This document shows, one piece after another, positions 16,206-25,088 of a DNA stretch of 64,000 nt. The stretch is taken from contig NZ_BBWQ01000001.1 of NCBI RefSeq assembly GCF_001463885.1, forward strand, positions 124,001-188,000, given 5' to 3'. How positions within the stretch are numbered: the first letter of the stretch is position 1; every line of letters starts with the position of its first letter. The position numbers and the translations under genes are program-made. Below the pieces are notes generated by a model. It saw only the letters and a list, made by a program, of their open reading frames with translations. It was not told the origin of the DNA and ran no database searches. Source of the DNA: Aureimonas altamirensis (GTDB taxonomy: Bacteria; Pseudomonadota; Alphaproteobacteria; Rhizobiales; Rhizobiaceae).

Positions 16206-17008
16206 CGGGCAGCCTCCGGCAAGGGGGTAAGCTGTCGCTGCAGATGGGCGCCGATGCTCTCCACAAGCAGCACCGTGGCAACCAGCACGAGGCCCGGAAA
16301 CAGACCGAGCCACCAATAGCCGGCGCTTAAGGTGCGCATCGCCTCGGACAGGAGGATGCCGATGGCCGGGCGCGTCGGCTCCAGGCCGAAGCCGAGAAAG
16401 GTGAGGGCGGCCTCGTGCAGGATGGCATGCGGCAACATCAGCACGGCGCCCACCAAGAGCTGCGGCAACAGATGCGGCAGGACATGCCGCGTCGCCACAT
16501 GGAGCGGCGACCGGCCGAAAGCTCTGGATGCGGCGACGAAGTCGGATGCCAAGACCTGCTCCAGTTCCAGGCGCAGAAGCCGGGTCAGCCTCGGCCAATG
16601 GGACAGGGCCACGGCAGCGACGACGGCGTCCGCGCCACCGCCCAATGCAAAGGCGATCAGCACCAGCAGCACCAGGTGCGGAAGGCTCAGCACCGCGTCG
16701 GTAACGAAGGAAACGAGCCCGCCCGCGGCCTTGTGCAGGCTTGCCACCATGGTCAGGCAGAGGGCGATGGCCGTGGAGGCGAGCGACGCGGCAAGCCCGA
16801 TGCGCAGGCTGAGCGAAAGGCCGGCCAGGCTGCGCGCCACCATGTCGCGGCCGAGCGCATCGGTGCCGAAGGGCGCGTGCATGGAGGGCGGCATCAGACG
16901 CTGCGCGAAATCGGGCGCCGGGCCGGCCCCGCCGAACGCCGCAAGGGCGGCGACGGCCAGCACGAGCGCGTAGAGCGGCCAGTAACGGATGATCCCGGAT
17001 CCGCTCAT
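16202..17008 (-). CDS. nikC: NikC-like nickel ABC permease
   Basis: 268-residue inner-membrane permease of the DppC/NikC class. The start motif FGTDALGRDMVAR, five or six hydrophobic segments and the ATPase-coupling loop (VAASRAFGRSPLHVATRHVLPH) are clear. It pairs with NikB. The ATG at 17008 overlaps the nikB stop as ATGA, and upstream in-frame sequence belongs to nikB on the same strand. Confidence 0.87.
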   Translation of the reverse strand: MSGSGIIRYWPLYALVLAVAALAAFGGAGPAPDFAQRLMPPSMHAPFGTDALGRDMVARSLAGLSLSLRIGLAASLASTAIALCLTMVASLHKAAGGLVSFVTDAVLSLPHLVLLVLIAFALGGGADAVVAAVALSHWPRLTRLLRLELEQVLASDFVAASRAFGRSPLHVATRHVLPHLLPQLLVGAVLMLPHAILHEAALTFLGFGLEPTRPAIGILLSEAMRTLSAGYWWLGLFPGLVLVATVLLVESIGAHLQRQLTPLPEAAR

Positions 17009-17997
17009 GGAACCACGGCCAGATCCGCATCGCGAAGGCGCGGGTCCACCGCCTTGGCCACCAGCCGCGCGGCCATGCCGCCCAGGCCGACGACAAGCGC
17101 GGTCAGAAGCGTGATCGCCAGCAGCAACGGCACGTCGCCCTGCAGCCCGGCATCCACCGCCGCCCGGCCAAGGCCGGGATAGGCGAAGACCTGCTCGGCC
17201 AGCATCGCGCCGCCAAACAATTCCCCGATGGACGCCAGCATCAGCGCGATCCCGGGCAGGGCCGCGTTGCGGGCCACGTGGCGCATTGCGATATCGGCCC
17301 GCCCCGCGCCCTGAGCCAGGGCGAAGCGGACATGATCGGACCGCATGATGACGATGGCCTTGGCGCGCGTATGAAGGGCGATCTGCGCGACGCCGAACAG
17401 GGTGAGCGTCACGAGCGGCAGCGCCAGATGGGACAGGGTCTGCATCAGGGACACATCCTGCGGACGCACGCCGATGGGGCCTGCGCAACACAGGGGCGCC
17501 CAGCCGAGGCCGACCGAAAAGACGGTCAACATCAGGATCGCCAGCCAGAAGGTGGGCGTCGACGCCAGCACGAAACTCCAGCCGCGCACGAAGCGGTCCA
17601 GGGGCGTATTCTCGTAGACACCGGCCAGGATACCGAGCACGAAGCCGACGAGGCTGGACAAAAACCAGCTTGTGCCGGCAAGCGCAAGGCTGGGCCCGGC
17701 CCGGGCGGCGATAACCTCCGCAACCGGCGCATTATAGGACAGGCTGTAGCCGGCATCGCCCGACAGGAGGTTGCCCAGCCACAGAAGAAACTGTGCGGGC
17801 CAGGGGCGGTCCAGCCCCCATGCCGCGGCGATGGCGGCGCGCTGCGCCTCGCCGACGCGGCCGATGGCGGGGCCAAGATAGGCATCCACCGGGTCGATGG
17901 GCGACAGCTTGACCAGCAGGAAGGCGCAAAGGGCCACGAAGGCCAGAAGGGCCGCCAGCCTTGCGAGCGCCGAGATCAGCGGTGCTATCAGTCGCAC
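17005..17997 (-). CDS. nikB: NikB-like nickel ABC permease
   Basis: 330-residue DppB/NikB permease: first helix at about 8-32, then KLSPIDPVDAYLG, a large periplasmic loop, and a coupling loop ALAQGAGRADIAMRHVARNAALP. The GTG at 17997 lies inside the nikA stop region (ten-base overlap), and the protein from there begins VRLIAPLISALARLAALLAF, which fits the usual start of the family. A longer frame to 18183 runs through nikA coding sequence and is rejected. Confidence 0.85.
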   Translation of the reverse strand: MRLIAPLISALARLAALLAFVALCAFLLVKLSPIDPVDAYLGPAIGRVGEAQRAAIAAAWGLDRPWPAQFLLWLGNLLSGDAGYSLSYNAPVAEVIAARAGPSLALAGTSWFLSSLVGFVLGILAGVYENTPLDRFVRGWSFVLASTPTFWLAILMLTVFSVGLGWAPLCCAGPIGVRPQDVSLMQTLSHLALPLVTLTLFGVAQIALHTRAKAIVIMRSDHVRFALAQGAGRADIAMRHVARNAALPGIALMLASIGELFGGAMLAEQVFAYPGLGRAAVDAGLQGDVPLLLAITLLTALVVGLGGMAARLVAKAVDPRLRDADLAVVP

Positions 17998-19556
17998 GTC
18001 CAGCGCCACCCGGCGATGCCGGCCGTGATCGGCCAGCCATGACCATGCGGCTCGATCTGCGTTTCGCCGAGGTCGAGGCATGCGCCGACAAGGTAGACAT
18101 GGGTAAGGTTGACCAGCCAGGCATAGGCGGCATCGCCGCGCGAGCCATAGCCGGTGACGCCGTCGAATGCGGCGGCACGCCAATGCGGATAGGATGCTTC
18201 CATGCTGGGGGCGGCCTGCGCCGCATCGAGATGCCCGTCGACGGTGGCGTTGGCGTAGAAGGTGGGGTTCATGTAGCCGCGCCCGGCCAGCGAGGAGTGG
18301 TAGAGGCTGTAGACTTCGAAGGGCGAATGGCTGCCGAAGCCGAACATCACCGGCTCCGAATGCATGACGCGGCGGATCGCCGACCAGGGCGCGCCCTGCG
18401 GACGCATCTCGATGCCGAGCGGGCGGAGCAGGGTGGCCACCGTTTCAGACAGGATCTGCCGGGTGCTGTCGCTGGCGGGATAGTACAGGGGGACGCTGGC
18501 GCGCAGGCCGTCCTTGACCCGTATGCCGTCCGTGCCGGGCTGCCAGCCGGCCTCATCCAGCAGCCGCGCGGCGGCCTGCGCATCGTAGGCGACCGTTTCG
18601 TCGGCATTGCCCCAGGGCAGTCCGTCGGCGGGGCCGGTTGCCGGGCTGCCGAAACCGCCCAGCGCAACCTCCACCAGAACCTGCCTGTCGATGCCCATGT
18701 CGATCGCGTGGCGGATGGCGTCATCCGCCGTCACCGCATTGCCGATGGGAAGGCCGTCCGGCGTGGTCTTGCCGGGCGCCTGCATCGGCAGGCTGATGCC
18801 GCGGTTGTCTACCGAGCGGACTTCCTGGCGGCGGAAACCCTCCGGCACGATGCCGGCGAGCATGCCGGGCACGGACGCCATATCCACCGCCCCCGCACGG
18901 GTGGCGGCGAGCGCGCCGTCCTCGCCGGTAAACAGGAAGGTCAGTTGGCGGAAGGCCGGCGCCGGGCCGTAATAAAGCGGGTTCCGCTCGACGATGAGCT
19001 GCTCGCCCTCGCTCCACGACACCAGTTTGTACGGGCCCGATCCGACGGGTTGGCGCGCATAGCCCGGACCGTAGGATGCGGCCGGTACGATGCCGATCGT
19101 GTGGAAGAACTCGGTGAAGGCGATGGCCGGCTCGCGCAGGCGGAAGGTGACCGTTTCGGCATCCACCGCAGTTGCCGCTTCCAGCACGGACAGGTCGAGG
19201 GCGCCGGCGGCATCCCGCGCCGTGTTGAAGGTAAAGGCGACGTCCTCAGCAGTCAGCGGCGTATCGTCCGAGAAGCGGGCGTCCGTCCGGATCGTGACCG
19301 TCCATGTCAAACGGTCGTCGGACAAGGACCAGCGCGTTGCCAGATCGGGCTGGCTGGCAAGCCCGGCATCGCGGGCAAGCAAGGTGGACTGGAACAGCGG
19401 GTGCCCGTACGCACCCCACCCGAGCACCGGATCGAAGCCGGTTTCCGGCTCGCCGCCGATGGCAAGAACGAGATCCTCGCGTGGCGCGGCGCCCGCCGGG
19501 GCGGCAAGGACCCCGCAACAGATTGCAACCAACCCCACAAAAGCGGCAATACGCAT
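17988..19556 (-). CDS. nikA: NikA-like periplasmic nickel-binding protein
   Basis: 522-residue family-5 solute-binding protein. The signal peptide is MRIAAFVGLVAICCGVLAAPAGA. The mature start EDLVLAIGGEPETGFDPVLGWGAYG, the SDDTPLTAEDVAFTFN region and GIVPAASYGPGYARQPVGSGPYKL are typical of NikA-type proteins. It delivers nickel or a nickel chelate to NikBC. The ATG at 19556 has GGAG eight bases upstream. Expression is expected to be repressed by NikR through the operator just upstream. It could transport other metals or peptides, but the operator makes nickel by far the best reading. Confidence 0.9.
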   Translation of the reverse strand: MRIAAFVGLVAICCGVLAAPAGAAPREDLVLAIGGEPETGFDPVLGWGAYGHPLFQSTLLARDAGLASQPDLATRWSLSDDRLTWTVTIRTDARFSDDTPLTAEDVAFTFNTARDAAGALDLSVLEAATAVDAETVTFRLREPAIAFTEFFHTIGIVPAASYGPGYARQPVGSGPYKLVSWSEGEQLIVERNPLYYGPAPAFRQLTFLFTGEDGALAATRAGAVDMASVPGMLAGIVPEGFRRQEVRSVDNRGISLPMQAPGKTTPDGLPIGNAVTADDAIRHAIDMGIDRQVLVEVALGGFGSPATGPADGLPWGNADETVAYDAQAAARLLDEAGWQPGTDGIRVKDGLRASVPLYYPASDSTRQILSETVATLLRPLGIEMRPQGAPWSAIRRVMHSEPVMFGFGSHSPFEVYSLYHSSLAGRGYMNPTFYANATVDGHLDAAQAAPSMEASYPHWRAAAFDGVTGYGSRGDAAYAWLVNLTHVYLVGACLDLGETQIEPHGHGWPITAGIAGWRWTCD

Positions 19557-19588
19557 GCACCATACTCCGAACCGGGCGAATCGCCGGG

Positions 19589-19617
19589 ATAATAGAATCG
19601 GGTGTGTATGAGGTCTA
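19589..19617 (-). promoter_or_regulatory. Putative nikA promoter
   Basis: On the minus strand TAGACC (19612-19617) and TATTAT (19589-19594) are separated by 17 bases and match the vegetative consensus at four and five positions. The -35 lies within the NikR operator, giving a simple repression geometry. Confidence 0.5.
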
Positions 19618-19633
19618 TGTAAAAACATCATAC
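19606..19633. promoter_or_regulatory. NikR operator GTATGA-N16-TCATAC
   Basis: GTATGA (19606-19611) and TCATAC (19628-19633) are separated by exactly 16 bases. This is identical to the NikR dyad of the Escherichia coli nik promoter. It sits between divergent nikA and nikR and overlaps the likely nikA -35. It also lies 24 bases before the nikR start, so autoregulation is plausible. Confidence 0.9.
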
Positions 19634-19656
19634 GCGCGAATGCGCAGGGAGTGGAC

Positions 19657-20082
19657 ATGCAGCGCGTTACGGTGACCCTGGACGACGACCTGATGGTCGA
19701 GCTGGACCGCATCATGGAAGAGCGGAACTACCAGAACCGGTCCGAGGCGGTGCGCGATCTGGTGCGCGCCGGGCTGCGCGACGCCAAGGTGGAGGGCCCG
19801 GAAACCGGCCTTTGCATGGGCGCCCTCGTCTACGTCTACGATCACAATGCGCGCGAGCTGTCACGCCGGCTCACCAATGCCTATCACGACCACCATGAGC
19901 TGTCGGTTGCGTCCATGCATGTGCATCTGGACCACGATACCTGCATGGAACTGTCGGTCTTGCGGGGCGAGGCGCAGGCCGTGCGCCACTTTGCGGACCA
20001 TGTCATCGCCGAGCGCAGCGTGCGCCATGGCGAGCTGATGATCATTCCGGTCGAGGCCGGGAAGGACGGCAGCGATGGGTGA
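19657..20082 (+). CDS. nikR: NikR, nickel-responsive transcriptional repressor
   Basis: 141 residues. The N-terminal ribbon-helix-helix domain is MQRVTVTLDDDLMVELDRIM and NRSEAVRDLVRAGL. The C-terminal ACT-like nickel domain has His77, His88, His90 and Cys96 at the positions of His76, His87, His89 and Cys95 of the E. coli protein (segment ELSVASMHVHLDHDTCMEL). When nickel-loaded it should bind the adjacent operator and shut off nikABCDE. I chose the ATG at 19657, five bases after AGGGAG, over the GTG at 19651, because NikR proteins begin MQRVT. Confidence 0.95.
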   Translation: MQRVTVTLDDDLMVELDRIMEERNYQNRSEAVRDLVRAGLRDAKVEGPETGLCMGALVYVYDHNARELSRRLTNAYHDHHELSVASMHVHLDHDTCMELSVLRGEAQAVRHFADHVIAERSVRHGELMIIPVEAGKDGSDG

Positions 20083-20560
20083 CAAGAAGGCTCGCCGCGA
20101 GCGCAAGGGAGAGAAGCGTCAGGTTGCGGCGCTACCGGTACGGGTAGATGAAGACGGCAATCTGCTCGTCCTTTTGATCACGTCCCGGGAGACGCGGCGC
20201 TGGGTGCTGCCCAAGGGCAATCTGATGAAGGGCAAGACACCGGCGCGCGCCGCCGCCATCGAGGCGATCGAGGAAGCAGGCATCGTCGGCAAGACGATCA
20301 AGAAGCCCTATGACAGTTTCCAGTACTGGAAGCGCGGCAAGCGCGCCTTCGCCTTCGCCGTCGTCGACGTCTACCTGCTCATCGTTGCAGGGCGGCGTCC
20401 GACCTGGAAGGAAAAGGGGCAGCGCAGGCAGGTTTGGGTGACACCGTCACAGGCGGCGCTGATGGTGCTGGAGCCGGAACTTCAGAGCTTGCTGCAGCGG
20501 CTGGACGCGGATGAAGCCGTTGCGCGCCAGATCCGCGAGAATTTTCCCGAACCTGCCTGA
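20075..20560 (+). CDS. Nudix hydrolase
   Basis: 161-residue Nudix-fold protein. The Nudix helix is seen in GNLMKGKTPARAAAIEAIEE followed by AGI. The catalytic pair IEAIEEAGI is kept, but the canonical first Glu is Lys and the Arg before the first E of REUxEE is Ile, so the signature is degenerate. The basic N terminus (KKARRERKGEKRQ) and VLPKGNL resemble diphosphoinositol or diadenosine polyphosphate hydrolases. It overlaps the nikR stop by eight bases and is probably co-transcribed, although no nickel link is evident. Substrate unknown. Confidence 0.85.
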   Translation: MGDKKARRERKGEKRQVAALPVRVDEDGNLLVLLITSRETRRWVLPKGNLMKGKTPARAAAIEAIEEAGIVGKTIKKPYDSFQYWKRGKRAFAFAVVDVYLLIVAGRRPTWKEKGQRRQVWVTPSQAALMVLEPELQSLLQRLDADEAVARQIRENFPEPA

Positions 20561-20644
20561 GCGCTGAAGCGCAACAGCCATTCCCTATCGCGGCCTCGGA
20601 CCTAGTTTTCCGGAAAGGCAAGCCGCAAGGGGTTTTTAAGAAAC

Positions 20645-21556
20645 ATGCGTTCCATTCTTTTCGCAGCGGCGTTGGCCGCAAGCGCAGCGGCCGGCCCGGC
20701 CCTTGCCGCACCCGTGGTCGTATCGTCCAAGATCGATACCGAAGGCGGCGTGCTCGGCAACATGATCCTGCTGGCGTTGCAGAATGCCGGCATCGAGACG
20801 ACGGATCGCATCCAGCTCGGCGGAACGCCGGTGGTGCGGCAGGCGATCATCGCCGGCGAGGTCGACATCTATCCGGAATATACCGGCAACGCCGCCTTCT
20901 TCTTCAACAAGGAAGGCGAGGCCGATACGTGGAAGGACGCCACGAAGGCCTATGAGGCTGCCAAGCAGCTCGACTACGATGCCAACAAGATCGTCTGGCT
21001 GGCCCCGTCGCCGGCCAACAACACCTGGGGCATCGCCGTGGCGGGCCCGGTGGCCGAAGAGAATTCCCTGAACACGCTGACCGAGTTCGGCGCATGGGTT
21101 GCCGGCGGCGGCGACGTCAAGCTTGCGGCATCGTCCGAGTTCGTCAATTCGGCGGCCGCCCTGCCGGCCTTCCAGACGACCTACGGCTTCACCCTGACCC
21201 CCGATCAGCTACTGACCCTGTCGGGCGGCGATACGGCCGCCACCATCGCCGCCGCCGCGCAGGGCACAAACGGGGTCAATGCGGCCATGGTCTACGGTAC
21301 CGATGGCGGTATCGCCGCGTCGGGCCTGAAGGTGATGGAAGACGACAAGGCCGTGCAGCCCGTCTACCAGCCGGCGCCGATCGTCCGCGAGGCCGTGCTG
21401 CAGGAGCATCCGAATATCGCCGAAATCCTGCAGCCGATCTTCGCCAGCCTCGATCTGACGACGCTGCAGGAGCTGAATGGCCGCGTCCAGCTTGGCGGCG
21501 AACCCGCACGCGCCGTTGCGCAAGAGTATCTGACGTCCAAGGGCCTGCTGAAGTAA
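20645..21556 (+). CDS. osmF: Osmolyte/betaine ABC transporter binding protein (YehZ/OsmF-like)
   Basis: 303-residue periplasmic protein of the quaternary-amine OpuAC family. The signal peptide is 1 to about 21 (AAGPALA-APVVV). Characteristic segments are VSSKIDTEGGVLGNMILLALQNAGIET, GGTPVVRQAIIAGEVDIYPEYTGN and WLAPSPANNTWGIAVAGP. It probably captures glycine betaine, choline or a similar compound. First of four genes in the same order as E. coli yehZYXW. Specificity is not certain, because E. coli YehZ binds betaine only weakly. Confidence 0.88.
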   Translation: MRSILFAAALAASAAAGPALAAPVVVSSKIDTEGGVLGNMILLALQNAGIETTDRIQLGGTPVVRQAIIAGEVDIYPEYTGNAAFFFNKEGEADTWKDATKAYEAAKQLDYDANKIVWLAPSPANNTWGIAVAGPVAEENSLNTLTEFGAWVAGGGDVKLAASSEFVNSAAALPAFQTTYGFTLTPDQLLTLSGGDTAATIAAAAQGTNGVNAAMVYGTDGGIAASGLKVMEDDKAVQPVYQPAPIVREAVLQEHPNIAEILQPIFASLDLTTLQELNGRVQLGGEPARAVAQEYLTSKGLLK

Positions 21557-21577
21557 GCGGACGGGGCAGGGCCCTCG

Positions 21578-22738
21578 GTGCGCAGGCTCGACAAGCTGGG
21601 TCTCGTCATCGCCGCCATGGCATCGGCGGCGCTGCTGACGCTGCCGTTCGCCACCTTCCGGGCCAACCGCATCGTTGCCGGCGAAGGCCGCACGCTGCTC
21701 GACGCCCTGCCGCCGGCGCCGGCAACCGTGACGATGGCCATCCTTGTGGGCGTCGGCGCGCTGGCGCTGCTGCGCACCGGGCCGGTTCCGAAGCTGGCGG
21801 GCAGCCTGATCGCGCTTCTTGCGCTTATCCTTGCCATCGGCATGGTGCCTGGCCATCTGACACCGCCGGAAAATACGTTCGCACGCGTGTCGCCTGCCTC
21901 AGGGTTCTGGGTCCTGCTGTTCGCCTACGCCCTGCTGGCCACCGACGCGCTGGCGCGCCTGAAGCCGCCACCGCTGGTCCGCGTGTTGATCCTTGTCGGC
22001 GCGCTCGGCGTGCTGGCGCTGGTGCTCTGGTCCGGGCGGTGGGACGGGCTGTCCCTGATGCGCGAATATGGCAGCCGTGCCGACTCGTTCTGGCGTGAGG
22101 TCGGGCGTCACCTCGTGCTGGCGCTTGGCTCGCTCGTCGCCTCCGTCGTCGTCGGCATTCCGCTTGGTATCGTCTGCCATCGTATCGGCGCCATCCGTGC
22201 GCCGATCTTGAACGGCCTGAATATCGTGCAGACCATTCCGTCCATAGCGCTGTTCGGCCTTCTGATCGCGCCGCTGGGCTGGCTGGCGGCCAACGTGCCG
22301 TTGGCGCACGCCATCGGCATCCGGGGCATCGGCGTGGCGCCGGCCTTCGTAGCCCTGTTCCTGTATTCGCTGCTGCCCGTCGTCGCCAATACCGTGGTGG
22401 GCCTTGCCAGCATACCGGCCGACGCCGACGATGCCGCCCGCGGCGTGGGGATGACGGACCGGCAACGCCTGTTCGGCGTGGAGCTGCCGTTGGCCTTTCC
22501 CGTGATCCTGACGGGCATCCGGATCGTACTGGTGCAGAATATCGGCCTGGCCACCATCGCAGCCCTGATCGGCGGCGGCGGGCTTGGCGTCTTCGTCTTC
22601 CAGGGCATCGGCCAGACCGCCATGGATCTGGTCCTGCTGGGTGCCCTGCCCACCGTCGTCATGGCCTTCAGCTCCGCCATCATCCTGGATGCCGCCGTGG
22701 AGGCATCCAGCCACCGAAGATCGGGAACACGGGCATGA
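21578..22738 (+). CDS. yehY: Osmolyte ABC permease, YehY-like
   Basis: 386-residue permease with an N-terminal set of helices (about 8-130) followed by the BPD_transp_1 domain. The latter contains VGIPLGIVCHRIGAIRAPILNGLNIVQTIPSIALFGLL and the coupling loop ARGVGMTDRQRLFGVELPLAFPVI. The extended N terminus matches YehY and distinguishes it from the shorter YehW partner. The start is GTG at 21578, 21 bases after the binding-protein stop. The stop overlaps the ATPase start as ATGA. Confidence 0.86.
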   Translation: MRRLDKLGLVIAAMASAALLTLPFATFRANRIVAGEGRTLLDALPPAPATVTMAILVGVGALALLRTGPVPKLAGSLIALLALILAIGMVPGHLTPPENTFARVSPASGFWVLLFAYALLATDALARLKPPPLVRVLILVGALGVLALVLWSGRWDGLSLMREYGSRADSFWREVGRHLVLALGSLVASVVVGIPLGIVCHRIGAIRAPILNGLNIVQTIPSIALFGLLIAPLGWLAANVPLAHAIGIRGIGVAPAFVALFLYSLLPVVANTVVGLASIPADADDAARGVGMTDRQRLFGVELPLAFPVILTGIRIVLVQNIGLATIAALIGGGGLGVFVFQGIGQTAMDLVLLGALPTVVMAFSSAIILDAAVEASSHRRSGTRA

Positions 22739-23673
22739 TCGAGCTTCGCAACCTCACCAAGCGCTATGGCGACGTCGCCGTGGTGGACGACGTCTCATTC
22801 ACCATGCAGCCGCGCAGCGTGACGGCCATCGTGGGCACATCCGGTTCCGGCAAGACCACCTTGATGCGGATGATCAACCGCATGACGGAGCCGACGGACG
22901 GGGCGGTGCTGATCGACGGAGAGAATAACCGCTCTCTGCCGCCGCACGAACTGCGGCGTCGCATCGGCTATGTGATCCAGAACCATGGCCTGTTCCCGCA
23001 CCGCACGGTCGGCGAAAACATCGCGACGGTGCCCAATCTGATCGGCTGGGACAAAGAGCGCATCGCGGCGCGTGTTTCCGAACTCCTGGAGCTGTTTCAG
23101 CTCGACCCTTCCGATTTTGCCGGCCGCTACCCGCATGAGCTGTCCGGCGGGCAGCAGCAGCGCGTCGGCGTGGCGCGGGCGCTGGCGGCGGAACCCAACA
23201 TCCTGCTGATGGACGAGCCCTTCGGCGCGCTCGATCCGATCATCCGCACGAAGGCCCAGGCCGACCTTCTGGCCATCCAGAAACGCTTTGGAACCACGAT
23301 CGTTTTCGTGACCCACGACATGGAGGAGGCGATCCACCTCGGCGACAGGATCGCCGTGATGGATGGCGGCAAGGTGGTGCAGTACGCGTCACCCAAGGAA
23401 ATCCTGTCCAGGCCGGCCAACATGTTCGTCGACCGGCTCATCGGCACCGGCGACAGGCCCTTCCGATATCTGTCGCTCAGCGGCGTCGGCGACCTTGTCG
23501 AGCAGGGAGAAGCCAGCGGCGCGCCCATTGCGCGCGACGCCAGCCGCAGGGATGCGCTGGCCGAACTTCTGTGGTCGGGCCGCGACGTTGCGCCGGTGGC
23601 CGACAGCGCGGGCGCGACGCTGGGCATCATCCGGCGCGCGCGGCTGATCGCGGAGGCGGCGCGTCCGGCATGA
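22735..23673 (+). CDS. yehX: Osmolyte ABC ATPase, YehX-like
   Basis: 312 residues. Walker A is GTSGSGKTT, the signature is LSGGQQQR, Walker B is ILLMDEPFGALDPI and the H-loop is VTHDMEEAI. The ATPase part is of the quaternary-amine (OpuCA/ProV) type with VIQNHGLFPHRTVGENIATVP. The C-terminal portion (from about residue 245) is a degenerate regulatory extension rather than a clear CBS pair. ATGA overlaps join it to both permease genes. Confidence 0.88.
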   Translation: MIELRNLTKRYGDVAVVDDVSFTMQPRSVTAIVGTSGSGKTTLMRMINRMTEPTDGAVLIDGENNRSLPPHELRRRIGYVIQNHGLFPHRTVGENIATVPNLIGWDKERIAARVSELLELFQLDPSDFAGRYPHELSGGQQQRVGVARALAAEPNILLMDEPFGALDPIIRTKAQADLLAIQKRFGTTIVFVTHDMEEAIHLGDRIAVMDGGKVVQYASPKEILSRPANMFVDRLIGTGDRPFRYLSLSGVGDLVEQGEASGAPIARDASRRDALAELLWSGRDVAPVADSAGATLGIIRRARLIAEAARPA

Positions 23674-24425
23674 GGCGGTTGGCCTCCCTTCTCTGGCGTG
23701 TCTGCCTGCTGGGATTGCTTCTGGCCTTCCTGCTGCGGCCGGACATGTTCGCACCGCTGCTGCGGCCGCTGACGCAGAACGGAGCCCCGGCGATCTACGC
23801 GCAGGGCAGCCTCATGCAGCTCACCTTGCTGCATCTGCGCACCGTCGCCATCGCCACCCTTGCGGCAACGCTGGTTGCCCTGTCGCTGGCTGTCCTGGTG
23901 ACCCGGCCGGGTGGCCGGGATTTCCTGCCGCTGTCGCGCAGCGTGGTGAACATCGGCCAGACCTTTCCACCCGTTGCCGTGCTGGCGCTGGCTGTGCCGG
24001 CGGTGGGCTTCGGCGAGGCGCCGACGCTGATCGCGCTGTTTCTCTATGGACTGCTGCCGATCTTCGAGAATGCGATGACAGGCCTGACCGGCTTGCCGCC
24101 CGCCGTGGTGGAAGCGGCACGCGGCACGGGCATGACCAACTGGCAGCGGCTATGGCGGGTGGAACTGCCGCTTGCGCTGCCTGTCATCCTGGCGGGCATC
24201 CGGCTGTCGGTCATCATCGGGCTGGCCACCGCCACCATCGGCTCCACCGTGGCGGCGCGCACGCTGGGCGAGGTCATCATTGCCGGGCTTTTGTCCAACA
24301 ACCTTGCCTATATCGTGCAGGGCGGGCTGATCGTCGCCGTGCTTGCGGTGCTTCTGTCGGATCTTTTATCGGCAGCCGAACGCCTGGTCGCCCGCCGCAT
24401 GGGCCAGGCAGGGCGGCAGGGCTGA
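23670..24425 (+). CDS. yehW: Osmolyte ABC permease, YehW-like
   Basis: 251-residue permease with about six helices. The segments SLAVLVTRPGGRDFLPLSRSVVNIGQTFPPVAVLALA and the coupling loop EAARGTGMTNWQRLWRVELPLALPVI mirror those of the upstream YehY-like protein. The ATG at 23670 sits in an ATGA overlap with the ATPase gene. An in-frame extension to 23571 lies wholly inside that gene and was discarded. Last gene of the operon. Confidence 0.86.
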   Translation: MRRLASLLWRVCLLGLLLAFLLRPDMFAPLLRPLTQNGAPAIYAQGSLMQLTLLHLRTVAIATLAATLVALSLAVLVTRPGGRDFLPLSRSVVNIGQTFPPVAVLALAVPAVGFGEAPTLIALFLYGLLPIFENAMTGLTGLPPAVVEAARGTGMTNWQRLWRVELPLALPVILAGIRLSVIIGLATATIGSTVAARTLGEVIIAGLLSNNLAYIVQGGLIVAVLAVLLSDLLSAAERLVARRMGQAGRQG

Positions 24426-24491
24426 CCGGCGGGAACGACCTGCCATGGGCTCTCGTTGATGTAAGACAGGCCATCGGCTCGGGAGGTTGCG

Positions 24492-24680
24492 ATGCCACAG
24501 GGCGACAAGTCCAAATATACCGACAAGCAGGAGCGCAAGGCGGAACACATCGCCGAGGGCTATGAAGACAAGGGCCTGTCGGAAAAGGAAGCGGAGCGCC
24601 GCGCCTGGGCGACCGTCAACAAGCAGGACGGGGGCGGAAACAAGCCCGGCGGCTCAGGCAGGGGCAAGAGGGCGCCCTGA
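24492..24680 (+). CDS. Small charged protein (annotated elsewhere as plasmid-stabilisation protein)
   Basis: 62-residue, highly charged protein without Cys or membrane segment: MPQGDKSKYTDKQERKAEHI, then YEDKGLSEKEAERRAWATVN and a Gly/Lys-rich tail. Near-identical short proteins are common in alphaproteobacterial chromosomes and often carry the name plasmid stabilisation protein, with no demonstrated function. GGGAGG upstream supports the start. It is monocistronic and runs convergent with the next gene, the two stops being six bases apart. Confidence 0.75.
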   Translation: MPQGDKSKYTDKQERKAEHIAEGYEDKGLSEKEAERRAWATVNKQDGGGNKPGGSGRGKRAP

Positions 24681-24686
24681 CGAACG

Positions 24687-25088
24687 TTACGATCCGCCGG
24701 ACACGATCCTGGGTTCTTCGGTGTCGCCGGGCCGGAAGGCGCCAGCGATGCTGAGCCCGTCCAGGACATAAACCTGGCATTCCGGGCAATTCTCTTTCTC
24801 GCGCGGGGAAGGCGGCATCTGGCGGAAGAAGCAGTAGGCCTTGGCCGCGATGGGCTCGCCATAGATGTTGGCGGCCTCGAAATTGACCACCATCACGTAA
24901 TTGTCCGAACCGGGTTCGCGCTTGCTTTCCACCGCGCCACGGCGGTAGCTGGCCGGGTTCTGGATTGCGGCGACCACGCCCGCCTCGCACCGTGCGATGG
25001 CCATCGAGTCGTCGGCGCGCGCCGGCGCGGTCAGCGCCAGCAAAGCCATTAGCAAGCAGAATTGGAGAGGCTTGGTCGAAACCGCCAT
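24687..25088 (-). CDS. Exported hypothetical protein
   Basis: 133 residues with a signal peptide (LQFCLLMALLALTAPARA-DD). The mature part has ARCEAGVVAAIQNPASYRRG, an FEAANIYGEPIAAKAYCFFR segment and a CPEC pair (ENCPECQVYVLDGLS). The early IQNPASYR and later GEPIA..YCFF pattern is common in small periplasmic proteins of unknown role. I see no enzyme motif. The ATG at 25088 follows AGGGTG. The frame continues upstream to 25127 without support. Confidence 0.7.
   Translation of the reverse strand: MAVSTKPLQFCLLMALLALTAPARADDSMAIARCEAGVVAAIQNPASYRRGAVESKREPGSDNYVMVVNFEAANIYGEPIAAKAYCFFRQMPPSPREKENCPECQVYVLDGLSIAGAFRPGDTEEPRIVSGGS

Noticed and set aside
24492-24680. Evidence of plasmid origin
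   Set aside because: The name plasmid stabilisation protein for this family is an annotation habit. No partition, replication or toxin-antitoxin gene is adjacent.
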